Assembly (NCBI RefSeq): GCF_000024865.1
Contig: NC_013595.1
Coordinates: 2,418,001-2,482,000 of the forward strand
Origin: Streptosporangium roseum DSM 43021
Lineage (GTDB): Bacteria > Actinomycetota > Actinomycetes > Streptosporangiales > Streptosporangiaceae
DNA length: 64,000 nucleotides
Reading direction: 5' to 3'
The position numbers were made by a program, and so were the translations under genes. The notes under the pieces are model-generated. The model did no database searches and was not told where the DNA came from. It saw only the letters and a program-made list of their open reading frames with translations. How positions within the stretch are numbered: the stretch's first letter is position 1; each line of letters opens with the position of its first letter. Positions 16,914 through 27,259 of the stretch are shown here, piece after piece.

Positions 16914-19900
16914 GTGCTGGAGATCACTCGTAGGACCGCGCTCAAGGCCGGAGCGGCGGGTGTGGCGGGAGCCGTCTTCCTGCGGCCCGGTACGGCGTCC
17001 GCCGCCGTGAGCGGCGACCTGGAACAGCGGGCCCTGGCCATGAACCCGCCGGTCTTCCTGCTGGAGACCGCCGTCCCGCCGCAGATGACCGCCGGGCAGG
17101 GCTCGACGCTGAGCATCACCGACCGGGCCGCGATCTGCGGGAGCCACTCGCTCCGCTGGGAGCACGGCAGCAGGTCCACGATCACGGTCAGCGGCCCCAT
17201 CGGCTTCGCCCCCGACCCCTACCGGCCCATGGACGACCAGGCCTGGCAGGGGACCGTGGACACCTTCTCGGTCTGGATCTTCAACGAGACGCCGGTGGAC
17301 GACGCGGTCCGCTTCGAGTTCGGCAGGGGGGACCGGACCGACGCCTGGTTCGAGTTCCGGCTCGACTTCACCGGCTGGCGGACGGCCTGGGTCCGCTACG
17401 ACTACGACATGCACGGCCGGCCCCATCCCGGCATGGACACCCTGCGGATCATCGCGCCCCGCCGCAGCGGGACGCTCCATCTCGACCAGCTCATGCTCAA
17501 CGTGGCGCTGCGGCCGGACGCCCCCACCCGCGACGCCCAGGTGCCGGACGTCGCCAAGGAGGGCGAGGACTACGACAACCAGCACTGGCAGGCGCTCTAC
17601 CTCTACGACACCCTGCTGACCAGGGCCCGGCCGGACATGTCCGCGCCGTCGGCGGAGGAGACGGCCTCGCTGCGCGCGCTGGTCACCCGCTACCGGGACG
17701 AGTACCTCGTCTCACCGGTGAAGGTGGACGACGCGTCGGTGGCCGCGCTCACCGGCCAGGTCGCCGCGCTCGGCGTCCCCGAGGTGTCCTCGAGCGGGGT
17801 GGGCCGCCCAGTCTTCTCCTACCAGTCGCAGATCTACCCGCCGGAGATCGCCGCCGAGCTCAAGACGTTCGTCAACGCGGTCACGCTGCGCGCCTACACC
17901 GACTTGATGAGGACGGTGGCGCTGGCCTTCACCTCGGCCGGCGCGGCGCACCGGCCGGCGCTCGCCGGCCTCTACACCCGGCTGGTCGTCCACCTGCGCG
18001 ACCAGGGCTGGACCCGGGGAAGCTGCCAGGGCACCATCCACCACCTGGGCTACGACGCGCGCGGCTACTACGACTCGGTCTACCTCATGAAGGACGCGCT
18101 GCGCGAGGCCGGACTGTTCGAGCAGGTCCGCGCCGACCTGGCCTGGCTGACCGGGCTCGGCCGGATCTTCCGGGGCTGGGAGCACCGCATGGCCTACGGC
18201 AGCGTCATCGACATCCTCAACACCACCTTCCGGGGGATGCTCGCCGCCGTGCTGCTCCGCGACACCGAGGCCGAGCAGGTCGCCTACCTGCGGGCGTTGC
18301 GGGCCTGGCTGAACCGGGCGCTGCTGCCCAGCGCGGGCATCCAGGACGGGCTCAAGGCGGACGGCGCCACCTTCCACCACGTCGGATTCTTCCCCGACTA
18401 CGCCCGCGACGGCTTCGTCGGACTGGCCCCGCTGGTCTACGTGCTCAGCGGCGGAGCGTTCCGCCTCGCCGCCGAGTCGCACGCCTCGCTCAAACGGGCC
18501 GTGCTCGCCATGCGCGTCTACGCCAACAAGAACCACTGGCCCATCTCGATCAGCGGCCGCAACCCCAGCGGGCTGACCGCCCTGTCACCGGTGCCCTACC
18601 AGTGGCTGGCGATCTCCGGCACCCCCGACGGTTCAAGCGACGTGGACCCCGAGCTCGCCGCCGCGTTCCTGCGCCTGCTGCCCGCCGCGCCGAACACCCA
18701 GCAGAAGCAGCTCGCCGTACGGCTGGCCGCACGCGGCATCGTCGCCGAACCCGACCCCAACGGCAACTGGACGATCAACTACGCCGCCCTGGCCGTGCAC
18801 CGGCGGGAGAACTGGCAGGTCACGGTGCGCGGGCACAACCGCTACCTGTGGAGCACCGAGGTCTACCACGGCGCGAACTGGTACGGCCGCTACAACACCT
18901 ACGGGCAGATCCAGGTGCTGCACCGGGGCAACCCGGTCAACAACGCCGACAGCGGCTACGCCCAGGCGGGCTGGGACTGGAACCGCAGGCCGGGCACCAC
19001 CGTCGTCCACCGGCCGCTGGACGAGCTGCGGGCCGACCTGACCGGGGCGATCGAGGAGATGCTGCTCACCGACTCGCGGTTCGGCGGGTCGAACACCATC
19101 GACGGCCGCAACGGCATGTTCGCCATGGAGCTGCGCGAGCACCCGAAGTACGTGGGCTCACACCGCGCGCTGAAGTCGGTCTTCCTGTTCGACGACCGGA
19201 TCGTGGCCGTCGGCACCGGGATCGAGAACGACTCCCGGCAGGAGACCGAGACCACGCTCTTCCAGACCCGCCTGCCCGGCCGGACGGCTCCCACCTACGT
19301 CGACGGGACCGAGCCGGTCGTGGCCTTCCCGCACGCCGCGCCGGACCTCACGCCGCGCTGGCTGCTGGATGACAAGGGCATCGGCTACCACCTGGCGGCC
19401 GGGCAGAAGGTCGGCCTGACGCGCTCCACCCAGACCTCGCGCGACAACGCGACCGAGGCCCCGACCAGCGGCGACTTCGCGACCGCCTGGATCAAGCACG
19501 GCACCGCTCCACGGGGCGGGAGCTACCGGTACGCCATGGTCGTCAACACCACTCCCGAGCGGATGGCCGCGTTCGCCGACGCGATGGACGACCCGGCGAG
19601 CGCGCCGTACGCCGTGCTGCGCGCCGACACCTCCGCACACGTGGTGAGCGACCGGGCGACCGGGATCACCGGTTACGCGGTCTTCGCACCCCTGGAGCTG
19701 ACCGAGGGGCCGGTACGCAAGGTGGACACGCCGTCCATGGTGCTGGTCAGGGGCGACGGGGACGACGGCCTGGTGCTGGCGGTGTGCGACCCCGACCTGC
19801 GGCTCTACAGCGGCGTCGACCACGACCAGTACGAGCGCGGCCGGTACGTCGGCCACTACAGCCCCTGGTCGCGGCCGTGGCTGACCAGCCCGAGCCACCC

Positions 19901-20045
19901 CCACCGGATGCGGGTGACCCTCGACGGACGCTGGCGCGCGGACGGCGACCAGCCGTGCGAGGTGCGGGCACGGCACGACCGCACCGTGGTCGAGTTCGAG
20001 ACGGTGGACGGGCGGCCGGTCCAGGTCCGCCTGCTCAGGGAATGA
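16914..20045 (+). CDS. Polysaccharide lyase family 8, chondroitinase ABC-like
   Basis: 1043 residues from GTG 16914 with GGAGG 10 nt upstream, close to chondroitinase ABC length. A Tat signal (ITRRTALK then hydrophobic, AxA cut near residue 30) exports it folded. Residues ~45-200 look like the jelly-roll Lyase_N domain, then an (alpha/alpha) toroid and beta-sandwich domains. The catalytic set matches that of chondroitinase ABC in order and spacing: H489 and Y496 (His-x6-Tyr), R549 in ISGRNPSG, and E649 in WSTEVYHG. It should cleave uronic-acid polysaccharides by beta-elimination outside the cell. Chondroitin, dermatan, hyaluronan or a plant/microbial analogue are all possible; the sulfatase nearby favours a sulfated one. 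Confidence 0.88.
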   Translation: MLEITRRTALKAGAAGVAGAVFLRPGTASAAVSGDLEQRALAMNPPVFLLETAVPPQMTAGQGSTLSITDRAAICGSHSLRWEHGSRSTITVSGPIGFAPDPYRPMDDQAWQGTVDTFSVWIFNETPVDDAVRFEFGRGDRTDAWFEFRLDFTGWRTAWVRYDYDMHGRPHPGMDTLRIIAPRRSGTLHLDQLMLNVALRPDAPTRDAQVPDVAKEGEDYDNQHWQALYLYDTLLTRARPDMSAPSAEETASLRALVTRYRDEYLVSPVKVDDASVAALTGQVAALGVPEVSSSGVGRPVFSYQSQIYPPEIAAELKTFVNAVTLRAYTDLMRTVALAFTSAGAAHRPALAGLYTRLVVHLRDQGWTRGSCQGTIHHLGYDARGYYDSVYLMKDALREAGLFEQVRADLAWLTGLGRIFRGWEHRMAYGSVIDILNTTFRGMLAAVLLRDTEAEQVAYLRALRAWLNRALLPSAGIQDGLKADGATFHHVGFFPDYARDGFVGLAPLVYVLSGGAFRLAAESHASLKRAVLAMRVYANKNHWPISISGRNPSGLTALSPVPYQWLAISGTPDGSSDVDPELAAAFLRLLPAAPNTQQKQLAVRLAARGIVAEPDPNGNWTINYAALAVHRRENWQVTVRGHNRYLWSTEVYHGANWYGRYNTYGQIQVLHRGNPVNNADSGYAQAGWDWNRRPGTTVVHRPLDELRADLTGAIEEMLLTDSRFGGSNTIDGRNGMFAMELREHPKYVGSHRALKSVFLFDDRIVAVGTGIENDSRQETETTLFQTRLPGRTAPTYVDGTEPVVAFPHAAPDLTPRWLLDDKGIGYHLAAGQKVGLTRSTQTSRDNATEAPTSGDFATAWIKHGTAPRGGSYRYAMVVNTTPERMAAFADAMDDPASAPYAVLRADTSAHVVSDRATGITGYAVFAPLELTEGPVRKVDTPSMVLVRGDGDDGLVLAVCDPDLRLYSGVDHDQYERGRYVGHYSPWSRPWLTSPSHPHRMRVTLDGRWRADGDQPCEVRARHDRTVVEFETVDGRPVQVRLLRE

Positions 20046-20106
20046 CGGGCGCCTGGCACGGCCACCCCCGGCCCAGGCGGTGACCGGCGGCCGGTGCGGC
20101 CCCTGA

Positions 20107-20266
20107 CCCGGGCGGTGACCGGCGGACGGTGGGGGCGCGGCCTGCTCAGGGGGTGATCGGCGGACGGTGGGGGCGCGGCCTGCTCAGGGGGTGATCGGCG
20201 GACGGTGGGGGCGCGGCCTGCTCAGGGGGTGATCGGCGGACGGTGGGGGCGCGGCCTGCTCAGGGG
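20107..20266. repeat. 38-bp tandem repeat between convergent genes
   Basis: The motif GTGATCGGCGGACGGTGGGG continuing to CTGCTCAGGG recurs four times with period 38 (CTCAGGG at 20145, 20183, 20221 and 20259), plus a degenerate copy upstream. The last copy contains the iclR stop codon, and a related CTGCTCAGGG also ends the lyase gene. The array fills the 214-bp gap between the convergent lyase and iclR genes and may act as a transcription barrier. Confidence 0.85.
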
Positions 20267-21039
20267 GTGACCTGCGGCGTCCGCGCCGGTCCGGCCGGGC
20301 TGGGACCCAGCTCGGCGCCGAAGTCGTCCGCGATCTTCCGCATGCCCTCGGCGAGGTCGTCCCTGTCGAGCGCGTCGATCCGCTCGGCCGGGCCCGACAC
20401 TGACATCGCGGCGACCATCCGCGAGCCGTCGTGCACCCCCACGGCCAGGCAGTGCACGCCGAGCTCCTCCTCGCCCAGGTCCATCGCGTACCCCCGGTCG
20501 CGCACCCGCTCCAGCTCGGCGAGCATGCCGGGCAGGTCGGTGATCGTGTTGGCGGTCCGCCGGGGCATGCCGGTCCGCTCGACGAGCGAGGCCACCTCGG
20601 CGTCCGGCCGCCCGGCCATCAGGACCTTCCCCACCGCCGTGCTGTGCGGCAGCACCCGCCTGCCGACCTCGGCGAACATCCGCAGCCGCCGGGGGGAGGG
20701 CACCTGGGCGACGTAGACGATGAAGTCGCCCTCCAGCACCGCCAGATTGGCCGTCTCACCGGACAGCTCGACCATCTTCGCCAGGTACGGCTGCGCCCAG
20801 GTGCCGACCATGCGCTCGGCCACCTCGCCGAGCCGCACCAGGGCGCCGCCCAGCGCGTAACGGCGGTCGGACTCCTGGCGCACGTAACCCCGGGCGAGCA
20901 GCGTGCGCAGCAGCCGATGGATCGTCCCGTACGGCAGGCCGGTCCTGGCCGCGATCTCCGAGAGCCCCGCCTCCCCGCCCCGCTCGGCGAGCGCCTCCAG
21001 CACGTCCAGCGTCCGGTCGACCGACTGCACCCCACTCAT
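20260..21039 (-). CDS. IclR family transcriptional regulator
   Basis: 259 residues. The N-terminal winged helix-turn-helix (TLDVLEALAERGGEAGLSEIAARTGLPYGTIHRLLRTLLARGYV) is followed by the IclR effector domain (residues ~85-245: GETANLAVLEGDFIVYVAQVPSP, LPHSTAVGKVLMAG, GYAMDLGEEELGVHCLAVGV). Its ATG overlaps the stop of the third micro-ORF in the chain from glcF, and its SD (GAGGAG) lies inside that ORF. Given its place after glycolate oxidase, it probably senses glyoxylate or glycolate and may also act on malate synthase. Confidence 0.92.
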   Translation of the reverse strand: MSGVQSVDRTLDVLEALAERGGEAGLSEIAARTGLPYGTIHRLLRTLLARGYVRQESDRRYALGGALVRLGEVAERMVGTWAQPYLAKMVELSGETANLAVLEGDFIVYVAQVPSPRRLRMFAEVGRRVLPHSTAVGKVLMAGRPDAEVASLVERTGMPRRTANTITDLPGMLAELERVRDRGYAMDLGEEELGVHCLAVGVHDGSRMVAAMSVSGPAERIDALDRDDLAEGMRKIADDFGAELGPSPAGPARTPQVTP

Positions 21040-21119
21040 ACGATCTCCTCGCCTGGCGGCTCGGAGTCCGCATTCGCGGACACCCTGTGCTCATTGACTC
21101 GCTCGCTGCGCTCGCTCAT
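21036..21119 (-). CDS. 27-aa micro-ORF 3, coupled to iclR
   Basis: ATG 21119 to TGA 21036, peptide MSERSERVNEHRVSANADSE followed by PPGEEIV. Its TGA overlaps the iclR ATG as ATGA, and its own ATG overlaps the stop of micro-ORF 2. The codons for GEEI contain GAGGAG, 5 nt before the iclR start, so the ORF carries the iclR ribosome site. Whether the peptide itself has a job is unknown; translational coupling is the simplest role. Confidence 0.55.
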   Translation of the reverse strand: MSERSERVNEHRVSANADSEPPGEEIV

Positions 21120-21199
21120 GCGATCTCCTCGCCTGGCGGCTCGGAGTCCGCATTCGCGGACACCCTGTGCTCATTGACTCGCTCGCTGCGCTCGCTCAT
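21116..21199 (-). CDS. 27-aa micro-ORF 2, coupled chain member
   Basis: ATG 21199 to TGA 21116. The peptide is the same as micro-ORF 3 except for a final Ala instead of Val. It overlaps its neighbours on both sides by ATGA and has a GAGGAG 5 nt upstream of the next start. It is nucleotide-identical to micro-ORF 3 apart from the last bases, which suggests a recent duplication. Confidence 0.5.
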   Translation of the reverse strand: MSERSERVNEHRVSANADSEPPGEEIA

Positions 21200-21270
21200 G
21201 CGATCTCCTCGCCTGGCGGCTCGGAGTCCGCATTCGCGGACACCCTGTGCTCATTGAGCCGCTCGCTCAT
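21196..21270 (-). CDS. 24-aa micro-ORF 1, coupled to glcF
   Basis: ATG 21270 to TGA 21196, peptide MSERLNEHRVSANADSEPPG followed by EEIA; the SER repeat is one step shorter than in the other two copies. Its ATG overlaps the glcF TGA as ATGA, with GGAGG 4 nt upstream inside the last glcF codons. It starts the chain that carries ribosomes from glcF to iclR. Confidence 0.55.
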   Translation of the reverse strand: MSERLNEHRVSANADSEPPGEEIA

Positions 21271-22505
21271 GGAACCTCCGGCAGGCCGCGCAGGGACGCG
21301 TCCAGGACCTGGGCGATGTGCGCGACGGGGAGCGCCCCGGCTCCCCGGCGGCGGATGGCCGAGGTGATCTGCATGGTGCAGCCGGGGTTGGCCGAGACCA
21401 GCAGGTCGGCGCCGGTGGCCAGCACCCGCTCCGCCTTGCGGTCCCCGAGCTCGCGGGCGGCCTCGGGCTGGAACAGGTTGTAGGTCCCGGCGGAACCGCA
21501 GCAGATGGATGACTCCGAGATCTCCCTCAACTCCAGATCGGGGATGGCGGTGAGCAGTTGACGAGGTTGGGATCGTATCCCCTGCGCGTGGGCCAGGTGA
21601 CAGGCGTCGTGGTAGGCCACTGTGAGGGGCAGCGGATGCCGCTCGGCGGCCGGGCCGAGCTCGACGAGATACTCCGTCAGGTCGACGGTCCGGATGGCCC
21701 GCGCCCTGTCCGCCCAATCGCCTTCGAGGATCTCGGCGTACTCCTTCATCGTCGACCCGCACCCCGCCGCGTTGACCACGACCGTGTCCACGCCCGCCCG
21801 TTCGAAGGCGGCGATCGTCCGCCTGGCGAACCGCTCCGCCTGCCCCTGGAGCCCGGAGTGCAGCGACAGCGCCCCGCAGCAGCCCTGCGAGGGCGGGATC
21901 ACCACCTCGCATCCCTCCAGCGCGAGCACCCGGGCCGTGGCCGCGTTGACCTGCGGGAAGAACTCGCCCTGCACGCACCCGGTGAGCATCCCGACCGTGG
22001 CCCGGCGCCTGCCCCGCGCCTCGACCCTGCGCGGCAGCCGTACCCTCGCCGGGACCGCGGGAGCGAGTTCGGCCATCGCGGCCATCGACGGGTTGATCCG
22101 CTCCAGCCTCGGTGCGATCCTGCGGCGCAGCCCCGCGCTGAGCCGGAGCGGCAGCCGCATCGCCCGCAGGCGCCGGGGGTAGGGGAAGAGCTGGAAGACC
22201 AGGGCCCGCAACGCCCGGTCGTCCGGCCGCCTGACGTGCGTCCGCTCCACCTCGGCCCGCGTCTGCTCGATCAGCCGGTCGTAGCGGACTCCGGAGGGGC
22301 AGGCCGTCACGCACGCCATGCACCCCAGGCAGGCGTCGAAGTGCCCGGCCATCTCCGGCGTCAGCGGCGTGCCCTCGACGTGCTGTTTCATCAGATGGAT
22401 CCGGCCGCGCGGCGAGTCCATCTCCTCGCCCCACAGGACGTACGTCGGGCACGTGGGCAGGCAGAAGCCGCAGTGCACACAGTCGTTGATCAGCTCGGGG
22501 TCCAC
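21267..22505 (-). CDS. glcF: Glycolate oxidase iron-sulfur subunit
   Basis: 412 residues. Two 4Fe-4S motifs lie at C9-C12-C15-C19 and C59-C62-C65-C69, followed by two CCG domains (SQGCCGALSLHSG, SSICCGSAGTYN), as in GlcF and LutA/GlpC-type proteins. It passes electrons from the FAD subunits to the membrane quinone pool. The GTG start directly follows the glcE TGA (TGAGTG). It is the third gene of the glcD-glcE-glcF set. Confidence 0.93.
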   Translation of the reverse strand: MDPELINDCVHCGFCLPTCPTYVLWGEEMDSPRGRIHLMKQHVEGTPLTPEMAGHFDACLGCMACVTACPSGVRYDRLIEQTRAEVERTHVRRPDDRALRALVFQLFPYPRRLRAMRLPLRLSAGLRRRIAPRLERINPSMAAMAELAPAVPARVRLPRRVEARGRRRATVGMLTGCVQGEFFPQVNAATARVLALEGCEVVIPPSQGCCGALSLHSGLQGQAERFARRTIAAFERAGVDTVVVNAAGCGSTMKEYAEILEGDWADRARAIRTVDLTEYLVELGPAAERHPLPLTVAYHDACHLAHAQGIRSQPRQLLTAIPDLELREISESSICCGSAGTYNLFQPEAARELGDRKAERVLATGADLLVSANPGCTMQITSAIRRRGAGALPVAHIAQVLDASLRGLPEVP

Positions 22506-23819
22506 TCAGATCCCTCCCACGGACCGGCCGGGAGACATCCTCCGGCCGGGGTCGAACCGCTCCTTGACCCGCCGTAGCAGCGGCAGCGCGCCGACCGGGC
22601 CCCAGCGGTCGACCCGGCCGGCGAGCTCCTGCGGCGCGGTGAGCACGGTCAGCCGGCCGCCGAGGCGGCCGAGATCGTCACGCACGCCTGACACGAACTC
22701 CGCGAACGCCGATCCGCCGACGTCCGGGGGCAGGGCGACCTGCAGGGCCGCCGTCGCCATCGATCCGCGCACGTGCGCGGGCAGTCCCCGGGCCATGACC
22801 GCCCGCAGCGCGCCGCCCGCGCGTGAGGGCGGGACCCGCACTTCCAGCAGCACGTCCTCGCCGGGCAGCGTCCCCCACCAGCCGGGCGGCCCGGTGGTGA
22901 TCCGCGCCGTCCCGTGCCCGGCCATCAGAGCCCGTACGGCCCGCGCCCGCGCGTCGGCCGCCGTCCCCTCGACCAGCACGGCCACGACGGGCCCGCGCCG
23001 GGCGTCCGGCCAGTCCACCTCGATCGCGCTCGGCTCGGCCTGGGACGCCGCGAGCTCGGCGGCGAGCACGTCCAGGCCGGGTGGTGAGCTTGGCCACCCG
23101 GGCGCGTCCGGCGGGCCGCCGCCCCGCACGGCCTCGGAGCCGGGGGCACCGGGCGGCTCGGCGATGATCCAGCGGCGGTCGTCCGGGATGGGGTGGAGGC
23201 GGAAGGCGGCCTCGGTGATGACGCCGAGCGTGCCGTAGGAGCCGGTGAACAGCTTGCCCAGGTCGTAGCCCGCGACGTTCTTGACGACCTTGCCGCCGGA
23301 CCTGGCGGTCGTGCCGTCCGCCAGCACGACCGTGACGCCGATCAGCAGGTCGCGGGCCGTGCCGTGCCGGAACCTGCGGGGGCCCGCGGTGGCGGTGGCG
23401 AGCACGCCGCCGACCGTGGCGCCGTCGAGGGGGACGTCGAGGGAGAGCTCCTGGCCCTCGGCGGCGAGGGTCTCGGCCAGCGAGTCCATGGTCACGCCCG
23501 CCTGGACGCGGACGACGAGGTCGCCGGAGGCGTGTTCGAGAACCTGGTTCAGGCAGCAGGTGTCGATCAGCAGGTCGCAGCGCTCGGGCGGGGGAGCCCA
23601 GTGCAGCCGGGTGCCGCCGCCGACCGGGGTCACGGCGAGATCGTGCTCGGCCGAGACGCGCATCAGCGCCGCGACCTCCTCGGTGGTCTCGGGCAGCGCC
23701 ACCCAGCGCGGCGAGACCCCGGCCACGGCGTCGTCGGGGCCGGCCTCCCGGATCGTCACGCCTGTCCTGTGCAGCGCGCCCGACAGGAGCGCCCCGCCCG
23801 TCTCGTGCAGCGCGTCCAT
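22506..23819 (-). CDS. glcE: Glycolate oxidase FAD-binding subunit
   Basis: 437 residues. FAD-binding PCMH-type domain with WVALPETTEEVAALMRVSAEHDLAVTPVGGGTRLHW and the VGGVLATATAGPRR and VKNVAGYDLGKLFTGSYGTLG segments typical of GlcE. Shorter than GlcD and lacking part of its C-terminal cap. The ATG overlaps the glcD stop by ATGA. It works with GlcD and GlcF to oxidise glycolate to glyoxylate. Confidence 0.9.
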   Translation of the reverse strand: MDALHETGGALLSGALHRTGVTIREAGPDDAVAGVSPRWVALPETTEEVAALMRVSAEHDLAVTPVGGGTRLHWAPPPERCDLLIDTCCLNQVLEHASGDLVVRVQAGVTMDSLAETLAAEGQELSLDVPLDGATVGGVLATATAGPRRFRHGTARDLLIGVTVVLADGTTARSGGKVVKNVAGYDLGKLFTGSYGTLGVITEAAFRLHPIPDDRRWIIAEPPGAPGSEAVRGGGPPDAPGWPSSPPGLDVLAAELAASQAEPSAIEVDWPDARRGPVVAVLVEGTAADARARAVRALMAGHGTARITTGPPGWWGTLPGEDVLLEVRVPPSRAGGALRAVMARGLPAHVRGSMATAALQVALPPDVGGSAFAEFVSGVRDDLGRLGGRLTVLTAPQELAGRVDRWGPVGALPLLRRVKERFDPGRRMSPGRSVGGI

Positions 23820-25276
23820 CAGAACTGTTCCGCCTGTCCTGACTCGACCAGCGGGTGCACGCCCTTGCGGACCCCGGGGACCTCGCCGCACAGGCGCGGG
23901 GTGGGGAAGACCTTGCCCGGGTTCGACAGGCCGCGGGGGTCGAAGGCGCAGCGCACCAGTTGCATGGTGTCGAGGTCGTCGTCGGAGAACATTTTCGGCA
24001 TATATCGGGACTTGTCGACACCCACACCGTGCTCGCCGGTGATGGACCCGCCGTGCTCGACACAGAGATCGAGGATCTTGCCCGAGACCAGCTCGGCCCG
24101 CTCGCCCGCGCCGGCTTCCGCGTCGTCGAACAGCACCAGCGGATGCAGGTTGCCGTCCCCGGCGTGGAAGACGTTGGCCACCCGGATGCCGTGCTCCCGC
24201 GACAACCGGTCGATGCTCGCCAGCACCTCGGGCAGCGCGGTCCTGGGGACGACCCCGTCCTGCACGATGTAGGCGGGGCTGATCCGGCCCACCGCGGCGA
24301 AGGCCGACTTGCGGCCCTTCCAGATCGCCGCGCGCTCGGCCGGGTCGGCGGCGACCCGCAGCTCGAACGCGCCGTTCTCCCGGCAGATCCGTGTCACCTC
24401 GTCGAACTGGTGGGTGACCTCCGGGACCGGGCCGTCCAGCTCCACGATGAGCACCGCCCCGGCGCCCTCGGGATAGGCGCAGGCCACGGCCGCCTCGGCC
24501 GCCTCGATCGCCAAGGCGTCCATCATCTCGATCGCGGCGGGCACGATGCCGCCACCGATGATCGCCGACACCGCCTGCCCGCCCCGCTCGATGCCGTCGA
24601 AGGCCGCGAGCAGGGTCGTCACGGTCTCCGGCGCCCGCGTCAGCCGTACGGTGACCTTGGTGGCGATGCCGAGCGTGCCCTCCGAGCCGACGAACGCGCC
24701 CAGCAGGTCGTATCCGGGATCGGTGTCCGACAGCTCGACGATGTCGCCGTCGGGGGTCACGATCTCCAGGGCGAGCACGTGATTGACCGTGAAGCCGTAC
24801 TTCAGGCAGTGCGCGCCGCCCGAGTTCTCCGCGACGTTGCCGCCGATCGAGCAGACCTGCTGGCTGGACGGGTCGGGCGCGTAGTAGTAGCCCAGATCGC
24901 GGACCGCCTCGGTGATCGCCAGGTTGGTGACCCCGGGCTCCACCACGGCACGCCGGTCCGCCACGTCGACGGAGAGGATCCGCCGCATCCTCGAGGTGAC
25001 GATCAGCACCCCGTCGGTCCGCGGCAGCGCCCCGCCGGACAGTCCCGTCCCCGCCCCCCGGGCCACGAACGGCACGCCGTACTCGTTGCAGATCCGCACC
25101 ACGGCCGCGACCTGCTCGGCGGTCTCCGGCAGCACGACCACGCCGGGGGTGGCCCGGTGATGGGTCAGCCCGTCGCACTCATAGGTGCGCAGCCGTACCG
25201 GGTCGGTGATCACCGCTCTGTGGTCGAGCGACTCCATCAGGCGCCGGACCAGTCCGTCGAGTGTCTTCGTGCCCAT
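23819..25276 (-). CDS. glcD: Glycolate oxidase catalytic FAD subunit
   Basis: 485 residues from an ATG with GGAGGAACG upstream. The FAD-binding domain has PETAEQVAAVVRICNEYGVPFVARGAGTGLSGGALP and SGGAHCLKYGFTVNHVLALE; the C-terminal FAD-oxidase cap has NVFHAGDGNLHPLVLFD and CVEHGGSITGEHGVGVDK, a typical GlcD/D-lactate dehydrogenase signature. A D-lactate substrate cannot be excluded, but the GlcE and GlcF neighbours and nearby malate synthase favour glycolate. It is first in the operon; the 25277-25519 gap behind it holds its promoter. Confidence 0.92.
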   Translation of the reverse strand: MGTKTLDGLVRRLMESLDHRAVITDPVRLRTYECDGLTHHRATPGVVVLPETAEQVAAVVRICNEYGVPFVARGAGTGLSGGALPRTDGVLIVTSRMRRILSVDVADRRAVVEPGVTNLAITEAVRDLGYYYAPDPSSQQVCSIGGNVAENSGGAHCLKYGFTVNHVLALEIVTPDGDIVELSDTDPGYDLLGAFVGSEGTLGIATKVTVRLTRAPETVTTLLAAFDGIERGGQAVSAIIGGGIVPAAIEMMDALAIEAAEAAVACAYPEGAGAVLIVELDGPVPEVTHQFDEVTRICRENGAFELRVAADPAERAAIWKGRKSAFAAVGRISPAYIVQDGVVPRTALPEVLASIDRLSREHGIRVANVFHAGDGNLHPLVLFDDAEAGAGERAELVSGKILDLCVEHGGSITGEHGVGVDKSRYMPKMFSDDDLDTMQLVRCAFDPRGLSNPGKVFPTPRLCGEVPGVRKGVHPLVESGQAEQF

Positions 25277-25519
25277 CGTTCCTCCCCCCGCGTGCGCGGG
25301 AGCCCGGCAGCGCCCCTGCTCTCGTGATCACTCGGTTGGTCGGGGACATCATCCCTCTATGTCGCATTCTCGCTCAGGATCGGGGCGATGGCGCCTGGCG
25401 GCTCTTCCGGTTCCGGACGGGCCGCCCCGCACCGGGCCGGGCAGCGGCGGGGGACGGGCGGTCCCTCCGGTGCGGGGACCGCCCGCCGCGTGCTCGCCGG
25501 CCTCAGGGCGTACGCGATG

Positions 25520-27106
<1,587 letters not shown>

Positions 27107-27114
27107 GAGCTTCC

Positions 27115-27145
27115 TTTCCACATCATGGAAAATAAATTCTGAATT
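27115..27145. promoter_or_regulatory. Candidate IclR-type operator before aceB
   Basis: Two adjacent inverted repeats in an AT-rich patch: TTTCCA-N5-TGGAAA (27115-27131) and AATTC-T-GAATT (27135-27145). The TGGAAA/TTTCCA halves resemble the E. coli IclR box. The site directly precedes the aceB ribosome site. The nearby IclR regulator is the natural candidate ligand. Confidence 0.45.
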
Positions 27146-27259
27146 GTGGAATTGACGCTACTGGATGGCCCCTGACCGGTCAAAGACAGGGTCGCCCTGA
27201 GGGGCGAGTCGGGGGAGTCCCCGATAGATCGGCACCCCGTACCCAGGGCACAGTTGAGT

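Larger units (their letters stand above)
21041..21270 (-). repeat. 80-bp tandem repeat array with embedded hairpins
   Basis: Two identical 80-bp units (21041-21120 and 21121-21200) and a third unit (21201-21270) lacking 9 bp. Each holds the inverted repeat GTCCGC-ATTC-GCGGAC. The 80-bp period equals a 28-codon ORF (84 nt) minus a 4-nt ATGA overlap, so each unit is one coupled micro-ORF. It fills the 227-bp gap between glcF and iclR. Confidence 0.95.

Noticed and set aside
20046..20259. Small ORFs inside the 38-bp repeat
   Set aside because: Period 38 is not a multiple of three, so any frame shifts between units; no coding signal.
21041..21270. CRISPR array
   Set aside because: The 80-bp units are contiguous without unique spacers, only three copies exist, and no cas gene is near.
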